Shown here: positions 1 to 4,647 of the stretch, piece after piece | How positions within the stretch are numbered: position 1 is the first letter of the stretch | How the letters are laid out: each line of letters opens with the position of its first letter | Made by a program: the position numbers and the translations under genes | The notes under the pieces: model-generated | Told to the model about the DNA's origin: nothing | The model's input: only the letters and a program-made list of their open reading frames with translations | The model's database searches: none | DNA from: a bacterium | Lineage (GTDB): Bacteria; Babelota; Babeliae; Babelales; Chromulinivoraceae | NCBI GenBank assembly: GCA_947377595.1 | Contig: CANCGK010000052.1 | Coordinates: forward strand, 1-6,667 | Length of the DNA stretch: 6,667 bases | Direction: 5' to 3'

Positions 1-373
1 CATTCCCCAAACCAAAAATGCTCAAAATTTTAGACGTTGCTGTTCTAGGCAATTGTTCTTTTGCTGATGCTATATTTACAAAAATAATCTCTTCATCTTC
101 TTCATGTTCTTTATCTTCCTTTAAACCAGGTAATTGAGAAAATATTTCAGGAAAATCTCTTTCTAAATTATCACTAGCCTTATTCAACAGAGTATCTTCA
201 ACTCGAATAGTAGTTACTTTACCCGTTACTGGATGAGTGTACGAAGAAAACATACTGAATTTTTCAGAAGGTTGTTGTTGTTTATTATCACTGCCTATAT
301 CACTGCCTATAACACTACCAGTTATGACAAACAACAATACCACAAAAGTACAAATTTGCTTTTTTATCATCAT
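1..373 (-). CDS. Exported protein of unknown function, N-terminal part (3' end outside window)
   Basis: I do not recognise this protein. Reading leftwards from ATG at 373, 124 codons stay open to the left edge. A double ATG (373-368) follows an AAAGG ribosome site at 385-381 with a 7-nt gap, which supports the start. Residues 1-23 form a signal peptide: a basic MMIKK start, a hydrophobic stretch (about 9-18), then a likely cleavage near Gly23. The mature part begins with a duplicated IGSD (residues 22-29, a 12-bp tandem repeat), then a Gln/Ser-rich linker, and has an acidic segment at about 86-95 rich in Glu and Asp. The product is therefore probably periplasmic, surface or secreted. A possible promoter lies at 414-443 and the 164-bp repeat begins 86 nt upstream. 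Existence of the gene is well supported; function is unknown. Confidence 0.82.
   Translation of the reverse strand, partial: MMIKKQICTFVVLLFVITGSVIGSDIGSDNKQQQPSEKFSMFSSYTHPVTGKVTTIRVEDTLLNKASDNLERDFPEIFSQLPGLKEDKEHEEDEEIIFVNIASAKEQLPRTATSKILSIFGLGN
287..310 (-). repeat. 12-bp tandem duplication inside the exported-protein gene
   Basis: Two identical, directly adjacent 12-bp units (287-298 and 299-310) encode Ile-Gly-Ser-Asp twice at residues 22-29, right at the predicted signal-peptide cleavage zone. The duplication is in frame, so it lengthens the protein without breaking it. Replication slippage is the likely origin. Confidence 0.8.
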
Positions 374-413
374 AGAAAAACCTTTATTTTAAAATCACTA
401 TATTTACAAATTG

Positions 414-443
414 AGTATAAAGCATAGCTTGTTAAAAAGTCCA
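414..443 (-). promoter_or_regulatory. Possible sigma-70-type promoter for the exported-protein gene
   Basis: On the minus strand, TGGACT (443-438) and TATACT (419-414) are separated by 18 nt. The -10 matches the consensus at five of six positions and the -35 at four of six. The start would lie roughly 35 nt before the ATG at 373. In DNA this AT-rich such matches arise by chance, so this is only a candidate. Confidence 0.3.
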
Positions 444-459
444 TAATTTATACATTACA

Positions 460-623
460 TCTCTTTAAAAAACCTGCGATTACTCTTTAATCTCCGGAAA
501 CCAACGGAGTCCAGTGGAAATAATTTTCTCATAAAATACAGCGTTTTACGACAACCGTCGTCATCTGTCATCGCAGCCAAGCGTAGGCTAAATTATGTTT
601 TCTATAGGCTGTCAAAGAAGTCT
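460..623 (+). repeat. Dispersed 164-bp structured repeat, copy A
   Basis: This segment aligns without gaps to 2877-3040 in the same orientation. By hand count 132 of 164 positions match (about 80%). It can fold: an outer stem CCTGCG (473-478) with CGTAGG (582-587, one G-U pair), a hairpin GATTA/TAATC (478-492), a stem CTCCG/CGGAG (492-509), a hairpin TAAAAT-ACAGC-GTTTTA (532-548, one U-G pair) and a hairpin ACGAC-AACC-GTCGT about 548-561. The last one is not kept in copy B. It could be a structured RNA, a cis-regulatory element or a small non-autonomous mobile element. It shows no transposase and no clear target-site duplication. Its near end lies 86 nt upstream of the leftward exported-protein gene. 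Confidence 0.85.
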
Positions 624-784
624 ATTATCGATCAAGTAAAACTTACAGCAAACACTTTATATAATTATTATGTTGTCAGCCAAGATCATGATGGCAATCT
701 TTCAGCACCACTGCATGGATCGATTACCACGTTAGCATAAATAAGATTAAAGATTTACTTGCGTAAAAAAACTATATTATACTA

Positions 785-1394
785 ATGCCAGAACTTCATG
801 TTATTGCCGCTGGTTCTTTATTAGATTTTGCAATTGAAAAAGTTGGTATACCAGTTGGCAGAATCGAAGCTTTATATATGCGACCAATGTCATTTATAGA
901 ATATCTTGCCGCCACTGACAATCATGTTGCAATTCGATCAATTATGAATCATGCAACCGATACCATTATGCAAGAACCCATGCATACCACTTATATTCAA
1001 GAATTGGGTACATATCTTGCTCTTGGTGGCATGCCAGAATCTATTGCAAGTTGGATTGACACAAAAAATCCATTACGTATAGAAAGAATTCATGCAAGCA
1101 TTCTTGATTCCTACAAAACTAGCAGAAATTGACTATTTAGTCGTTTTACATGGAAAAGTCATTCCTATAGAAGTGAAAGCTGGATTTGGTTCGACTTTGT
1201 ATAGTTTACATGCTTTTTTAACCCATCACACCAAAAGTCCTTATGGCATTAAATTTTCTGCTCATAATTATTCAATCTATCATCACGAAAACATGTATGA
1301 TCTACAAAGTTATCCTTTGTATGCCATTGCACAAGTTATGTCAAACAATGATCCAGAAATGAAAGCTGCGATCGAAAATTTAATATCACAATAA
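785..1394 (+). pseudogene. Remnant of an AAA_14/DUF4143-family ATPase (N-terminus and middle lost, frame changed)
   Basis: Two fragments of one protein family are read in different frames. The first (785-1132) starts with a segment typical of the end of the ATPase domain (MPELHVIAAGSLLDFA), followed by the family's VGRIEALYMRPMSFIEYL and ELGTYLALGGMPES motifs. The second, in another frame from about 1115 to the TAA at 1392-1394, carries the family's C-terminal PD-(D/E)XK-like signature (EIDYLVVLHGKVIPIEVKAG) and an SPYGIKFS...YPLYAI tail. In intact relatives, as I recall them, more than 100 residues separate these parts; here the junction lies at about 1113-1125, so a block has been deleted. 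The Walker A and B region expected upstream of 785 is absent. Intact members are about 400 residues and often poorly characterised or toxin/antitoxin-like. This copy cannot bind ATP and is almost certainly non-functional. Confidence 0.88.
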
Positions 1395-2780
1395 TTATGG
1401 TAATAAAAATTCAAAATTAGCCCATGCAGACCAGCTAGAAATTGCTTGGCTCCCACGGCCAAGATCAACACTACCGCCAATACCATAGGTATAAAAATCT
1501 TTAACTTTTTGTAACCGCACAGCAATCATATTGCTCAACCATTGCCCTTGAGCGCCAGAATGTATATCTAATTGACTGGTCACTAATTGTACAGGGTTAA
1601 GTACACTATCGGCAATTGGATAAGCTTGATTAATAGTAGCGGTGCTTGCGGTTGTCATGCCTCCTGCTGTAGGTAAATCATATATTCCATAGCCCGATGG
1701 AATAGGAGTTACTTGACGAATTCTTTCTGCTTGTTTATAACATAAATTATAACTGAGTTCTAATAAACCTGTGGTAAACTTTTTTTGCAAACGTCCATAA
1801 AAATTAATGAGATTTTGACCTGCAAACAAAGCATCTTGCGTTACAAAATTAATGGCAGGAATTCCAATATTAGGTTGTAAATCAAGTGTGGTCATATCAT
1901 CGAGCAAAAGATATCGAGACCATGCTCTATTTTCTTGCATATCAAATGTACGTGTTTGCCAACTTGCAATCATATGACGAAAATTTCCCCCAACTACCAA
2001 TGAATAATCATAATCCATGATCCACATCAAGTCAGTTCCAAAACCAAAAGCCCATTGATTTGTACCAACTTGTGGCTCAAATAACCATTGAGCAGTTGTT
2101 CCTTGACCTGTTGGAACTTCGATCAGTCCAAAACCTGCAAAGTAAGTCCTACATTTTTCACCTTGCATAGTACCAAATTCATGTGATCGACCAAACATCA
2201 ATTGAATGTTATCAAAACCAATCAACGTTTGCTCTTGACCAATTTTTCCATATGATAAAGATTTCTGGGTAAATGCATCATAGGCATTATAGATAATTTG
2301 ATTCGTATTTGAGGCAAGTCCCCCATCACCACCACCAAACTCTACAATCTCTATTTTATTTTTACAATTTATTAAAGAGGTCTTTAAATCTACGAATAGA
2401 TTGTGCCAATGTTGATAAGTATGAAATAATAATCCATAAATTTGCTGTGATGGATTAAAAGTCACTGTTGAACTATAATTTTGATCTTGATTTGTTGATT
2501 GTAAAAACAACCAAGCTGGATTAATATCACCTTTTCCTTGTTGATTTAAAGTAACTGTAGATTTTTGATTAAGTGATAAATTTGCCATAATTCTATCTGG
2601 ATCAAATGATTGGCTTATCCACGGCTCAAATTCTATGCTTATATTTTCGTGAGCATAATCAATTTGTTTATACAGTAATGGAGATGATGTTATCCCTCTA
2701 TGATTCATCACAGTTGCTATGCACCCAATGTTATACACATACAAACACAATATAAAGAATATGATTTTTTTTATAAACAA
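1395..2780 (-). CDS. Putative outer-membrane beta-barrel protein
   Basis: This encodes about 461 residues. I chose TTG at 2780-2778 as the start because AGGA (2790-2787) lies 6 nt before it. The TTG at 2786 abuts that site with no spacer, and no ATG lies close by. The N-terminus is a signal peptide (KK followed by a hydrophobic run to about residue 22). The mature protein is rich in alternating aromatic/polar strands with Gly turns, clearest at about residues 210-275 (FAGFGLIEVPTGQG, LFEPQVG, WAFGFGTDLMWI) and in the C-terminal half (LLELSYNLCYK, WSAWANFEFLLP). The 'VPTG...LFEPxVG' pattern resembles barrel proteins I associate with Dependentiae; this is recall, not a search. It probably acts as a porin or surface protein, assembled by an Omp85 protein such as the one at the right of the window. 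The substrate is unknown. Its stop abuts the pseudogene stop. Confidence 0.78.
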   Translation of the reverse strand: MFIKKIIFFILCLYVYNIGCIATVMNHRGITSSPLLYKQIDYAHENISIEFEPWISQSFDPDRIMANLSLNQKSTVTLNQQGKGDINPAWLFLQSTNQDQNYSSTVTFNPSQQIYGLLFHTYQHWHNLFVDLKTSLINCKNKIEIVEFGGGDGGLASNTNQIIYNAYDAFTQKSLSYGKIGQEQTLIGFDNIQLMFGRSHEFGTMQGEKCRTYFAGFGLIEVPTGQGTTAQWLFEPQVGTNQWAFGFGTDLMWIMDYDYSLVVGGNFRHMIASWQTRTFDMQENRAWSRYLLLDDMTTLDLQPNIGIPAINFVTQDALFAGQNLINFYGRLQKKFTTGLLELSYNLCYKQAERIRQVTPIPSGYGIYDLPTAGGMTTASTATINQAYPIADSVLNPVQLVTSQLDIHSGAQGQWLSNMIAVRLQKVKDFYTYGIGGSVDLGRGSQAISSWSAWANFEFLLP

Positions 2781-2786
2781 CTTCAA

Positions 2787-2790
2787 TCCT
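2787..2790 (-). promoter_or_regulatory. Ribosome binding site that decides a TTG start
   Basis: AGGA, within AAAAAAGGA on the minus strand, lies 6 nt before TTG at 2780 and 0 nt before the alternative TTG at 2786. The spacing favours the downstream TTG as the start of the barrel-protein gene. Confidence 0.65.
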
Positions 2791-2819
2791 TTTTTATCGA
2801 TTAAAATCTCTTTCTGATG

Positions 2820-2848
2820 GTTATGACATTTTTTTTCAATATTTTCAA
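2820..2848 (-). promoter_or_regulatory. Possible promoter for the barrel-protein gene
   Basis: On the minus strand TTGAAA (2848-2843) and CATAAC (2825-2820) are 17 nt apart. The -35 is five of six and the -10 four of six to consensus. The site lies between repeat copy B and the gene. AT-rich background makes this weak. Confidence 0.25.
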
Positions 2849-2876
2849 TCTAATTATCAGCTCAATCAATAATAAA

Positions 2877-3040
2877 TCTCTTTGAAAACCCTGCGATTGC
2901 TCTGCAATCTCCGGGAGCCAAGGGAGTCCGGTGGGACTAATTTACTCATAAAATACAGCATTTTACGGCAGCCACCATCTTCTGTCACTTCAAAAAATCG
3001 CAGGCTAAATTATGTTTTCTATGGGTTATGAAAGAAGTTT
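2877..3040 (+). repeat. Dispersed 164-bp structured repeat, copy B
   Basis: This is the partner of copy A (460-623), ungapped and about 80% identical. The outer stem is stronger here: CCTGCGATT (2890-2898) pairs fully with AATCGCAGG (2996-3004). The first hairpin is GATTGC-TCT-GCAATC (2895-2909). Compared with copy A, its fifth pair is G-C instead of A-T, a compensatory change. The TAAAAT-ACAGC-ATTTTA hairpin (2949-2965) is perfect here, with U-G replaced by U-A. An AGTCC-GGTG-GGACT hairpin (about 2925-2938) exists only in this copy. Its near end lies 97 nt upstream of the TTG start of the leftward barrel-protein gene, mirroring the position of copy A. Function is unknown. Confidence 0.85.
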
Positions 3041-3079
3041 CATGGATAATATAATTAATTTCATGAAAATAAACCATAG
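3019..3079. repeat. Long imperfect hairpin overlapping the end of repeat copy B
   Basis: CTATGGGTTAT (3019-3029) pairs with ATAAACCATAG (3069-3079) at ten of eleven positions, and inside it TTTCATG (3038-3044) pairs with CATGAAA (3062-3068). An 8-nt bulge lies on the left side only and the loop is 17 nt. The left arm belongs to the repeat while the right arm is unique sequence, and copy A lacks an equivalent. It is followed by no T-run, so it is not an obvious terminator. Confidence 0.5.
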
Positions 3080-3186
3080 AGCATTTTACAACTATTCAAA
3101 AAAATGCGATATTACAAATAGAATCAACACCATTATAGGTATTGCGCTTAGAATATGCGTTTAATTTTACCAAACAAACAAAAAAC

Positions 3187-3190
3187 AAGG
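3187..3190 (+). promoter_or_regulatory. Ribosome binding site that decides the start at 3199
   Basis: AAGG lies 8 nt before a double ATG at 3199-3204. The in-frame ATG further upstream (3154-3156) and the longer open frame from 3142 have no such site and would place charged residues before the signal peptide. Confidence 0.65.
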
Positions 3191-3198
3191 TTATTTTT

Positions 3199-3627
3199 AT
3201 GATGAAAAAAATTACTTACGGATTGTTATTATGCTCTGGATTGATCCATGGATCAGAATCAAGATATAAAGTAACTCCTGAAGAAATAAAAGCAGATTTT
3301 GAAAAGATATATAAACGTCCAGATAACGATACATCCGTTCCATCACGAAAAATAACTCTGGAAGAAATGACTCTAATTCACGCAGCCACTGATAGACATA
3401 TAGAAAAATGCAAGAAAAGAGATGAAGAAGATTACGCAGCAAGCTGTTTTGCTTCTAAATTATTAAGAACAAAGGCTTTGCTTATACAAAAGATAGAGAA
3501 GCATGATCAGATTCAACCTCGTGATGATAAACAACAAAAAAGACTAGACCTACATCTTCAACGATTAACAGCAGCATTAGATGATAATAAATTTATTATA
3601 AGCCACCGATTTAACTCTGAAGTGTAA
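3199..3627 (+). CDS. Small exported helical protein of unknown function
   Basis: I do not recognise a family. The product is 142 residues from the double ATG at 3199. A signal peptide covers about residues 1-18 (MMKK, then a hydrophobic stretch through LLLCSGLI, cleavage likely after HG). The cysteine in it lacks a proper lipobox, so lipidation is unlikely. The mature chain is hydrophilic and mostly predicted helix, rich in Lys, Glu and Asp, with long helices at about 52-75 and 80-128. Two cysteines, 71 and 83, could form a disulphide in an oxidising compartment. It probably works in the periplasm or is released. The start architecture (AAGG plus double ATG, MM-basic signal peptide) matches that of the partial gene at 1-373. 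It is a single-gene unit, followed by hairpins at 3677-3698 and 3717-3746. Confidence 0.78.
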   Translation: MMKKITYGLLLCSGLIHGSESRYKVTPEEIKADFEKIYKRPDNDTSVPSRKITLEEMTLIHAATDRHIEKCKKRDEEDYAASCFASKLLRTKALLIQKIEKHDQIQPRDDKQQKRLDLHLQRLTAALDDNKFIISHRFNSEV

Positions 3628-3676
3628 TGTTAAATGCCTACATTGACACCAAATATAACCCCTACAGGAAAAAAAG

Positions 3677-3698
3677 ATTGCACTGATTTTTGTGCAAT
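3677..3698 (+). terminator. Possible weak hairpin terminator of the small exported-protein gene
   Basis: ATTGCAC (3677-3683) and GTGCAAT (3692-3698) form a 7-bp stem with an 8-nt T-rich loop, followed by TTCTTAATAATTTT. The trailing T-run is interrupted, so it may be only an aid to the stronger terminator just downstream. Confidence 0.4.
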
Positions 3699-3716
3699 TT
3701 CTTAATAATTTTACAG

Positions 3717-3746
3717 AAAAAAGGCTCTCGACCGAGAGCCTTTTTT
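3717..3746. terminator. Strong bidirectional intrinsic terminator
   Basis: GGCTCTCG (3723-3730) and CGAGAGCC (3733-3740) form a perfect GC-rich stem, flanked by six A on the left and six T on the right, so the palindrome runs 14 bases per arm. It reads as a Rho-independent terminator on both strands. It lies between the convergent stops at 3627 and 3751, only 4 bp from the hydrolase-like gene, and should end transcripts from both sides. Confidence 0.92.
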
Positions 3747-3750
3747 ATTT

Positions 3751-4569
3751 TTATAATCGTTGTATAACTTCTTGCACTGCATCAATCATTTGTTGCGATT
3801 GATCGCTTGGTAATCTTTTTATCATAACACTTGTAGCAAGATCACACGATGCTCCGTTAGATCTTAAACGACATAAAGATTCTTGTACCATCGTATGTAC
3901 ATACTTTGTTGTTAAAATTAAAGTTGTATAAATATTTTGTAAATATTGTGGATATGCGGCAATGCGATTTTTAAGGCATTTTTCGATGGCAGGGATCATA
4001 TGTGCTATTCTGATCAATCCACAATAATTAGCTCCATCGACAAGATATAATAATGCAGAATATTTTTGCCAAACAGGCACATCTTGCATTGCACTATCAA
4101 CAAGAATTAATGCTGCTACTTCATCAGGATATCTACAAGCAAAGAGCTGCATATTCATTGTACCAAAACCATCACCGACTAAAATATACGGCGCTGGCAC
4201 TTGTGCACGATGCAGCAAAGTATGTAATTCTTCTACTATATTTTCGCACGTTCTTGGTAATGAACTTACATCCGACCATGCATACCCTGCTCGATCATAG
4301 GTAATCACTCGAGCATATTTTGCAAGCTCTGGTTGCACCAAGCACCAATCCAGTGTATTTTTTCCCATGTCAGCATCTACAATAACTGCTTGAGAACCAA
4401 CTTGCGAATCAATCATATGGAGTTTATAGCCCCCAACATCAATCATCCGACCAACAGGCTGAAACGCTAGTTCATCTTTTTGAGTTGCAAGATACTGATA
4501 TCTTGCTCCAACAGCCATGGCTATGAAAAACATCAGTCCAAAAATTTTTAATATTGTATGAAACTTCAT
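3751..4569 (-). CDS. Alpha/beta-hydrolase-fold protein lacking catalytic residues (probable pseudoenzyme)
   Basis: The product is 272 residues from ATG at 4569; GGGAG (4578-4574) lies 4 nt before it and AAGGA 10 nt before. A hydrophobic segment at about 8-20 is a signal anchor or signal peptide. The body follows the alpha/beta-hydrolase family closely: VIVDADMG...LDWCLVQPELAKYARVITYDRAGYAWSD is split over about 62-100, then EELHTLLHRAQVPAPYILVG, then YPDEVAALILVDSA (147-160). The nucleophile elbow, normally GHSFGG, reads G132-D-G-F-G136, so Ser is replaced by Gly134 (codon GGT, 4170-4168). The region that normally carries SGH before a DQP motif reads KRLPSDQS (251-258) with no His. The strand bearing the catalytic acid also seems deleted, giving a shorter protein than the roughly 300 residues usual. 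Loss of hydrolysis is likely; binding or scaffolding could remain. It follows the Omp85 gene in the same direction after 78 bp. Confidence 0.85.
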   Translation of the reverse strand: MKFHTILKIFGLMFFIAMAVGARYQYLATQKDELAFQPVGRMIDVGGYKLHMIDSQVGSQAVIVDADMGKNTLDWCLVQPELAKYARVITYDRAGYAWSDVSSLPRTCENIVEELHTLLHRAQVPAPYILVGDGFGTMNMQLFACRYPDEVAALILVDSAMQDVPVWQKYSALLYLVDGANYCGLIRIAHMIPAIEKCLKNRIAAYPQYLQNIYTTLILTTKYVHTMVQESLCRLRSNGASCDLATSVMIKRLPSDQSQQMIDAVQEVIQRL

Positions 4570-4611
4570 AACACTCCCATCCTTTTTTTATGATAGTTTT
4601 TATATTGCCTT

Positions 4612-4639
4612 AGAATACTGCAATAGATAAAAAGTTCAA
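4612..4639 (-). promoter_or_regulatory. Possible internal promoter for the hydrolase-like gene
   Basis: On the minus strand TTGAAC (4639-4634) and TATTCT (4617-4612) are 16 nt apart, each four of six to consensus, about 43 nt before the ATG. No terminator is seen between the Omp85 gene and this gene, so co-transcription is equally possible. Confidence 0.22.
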
Positions 4640-4647
4640 TCGTTCAT

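Larger units (their letters stand above)
374..784. other. Intergenic region with no intact gene
   Basis: This 411-bp stretch holds the ribosome site and possible promoter of the leftward exported-protein gene, then repeat copy A (460-623), then about 160 bp (624-784) in which I see no recognisable gene. A plus-strand frame is open from 447 to a TAA at 738-740, but it has no ATG and no similarity that I recognise. The segment just before 785 should hold the ATPase core of the neighbouring broken gene if that gene were intact. No Walker motif is visible in it, and TAA at 764-766 closes that frame. Confidence 0.7.
2781..3198. other. Divergent intergenic region between barrel-protein gene and small exported-protein gene
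   Basis: About 420 bp separate the leftward barrel-protein gene from the rightward small exported-protein gene. It must contain the promoters of both. It holds repeat copy B (2877-3040), a long imperfect hairpin (3019-3079) and an AT-rich leader before 3199. A weak rightward promoter could be TTACAA (3112-3117) with TATAGG (3134-3139), 16 nt apart. I see no tRNA or other gene in it. Confidence 0.7.

Noticed and set aside
233..427. Plus-strand open frame of 64 codons
   Set aside because: It lies antisense to the exported-protein gene, which has a signal peptide, ribosome site and proper start, and it shows no recognisable protein features.
460..590. Minus-strand short frame in both repeats with a similar peptide (containing CRK-LYFM and RR-L-SNRR)
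   Set aside because: It is short, has no ribosome site, the Met in copy A is GTG in copy B, and most codon changes alter the residue. It looks like a by-product of repeat conservation.
447..737. Open plus-strand frame of 97 codons across repeat copy A, with the shared part also open in copy B (2876-3028)
   Set aside because: Neither copy has an ATG or a ribosome site in this frame, the codon differences show no clear excess of silent changes, and the opposite strand is equally open.
1310..1525. Minus-strand open frame of 71 codons with a hydrophobic start
   Set aside because: It overlaps the end of the barrel-protein gene in another frame and the pseudogene tail, and has no ribosome site or homology that I recognise.
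3142..3198. Longer start at 3142 for the small exported protein
   Set aside because: It would add 19 residues before a clear signal peptide, and the ribosome site at 3187-3190 fits the double ATG at 3199.
3212..3442. Minus-strand open frame of 76 codons
   Set aside because: It is antisense to the small exported-protein gene, and its Leu/Phe-rich content follows from the Lys/Glu-rich coding strand.
4053..4304. Plus-strand open frame of 83 codons
   Set aside because: It is antisense to the well-supported alpha/beta-hydrolase-fold gene.
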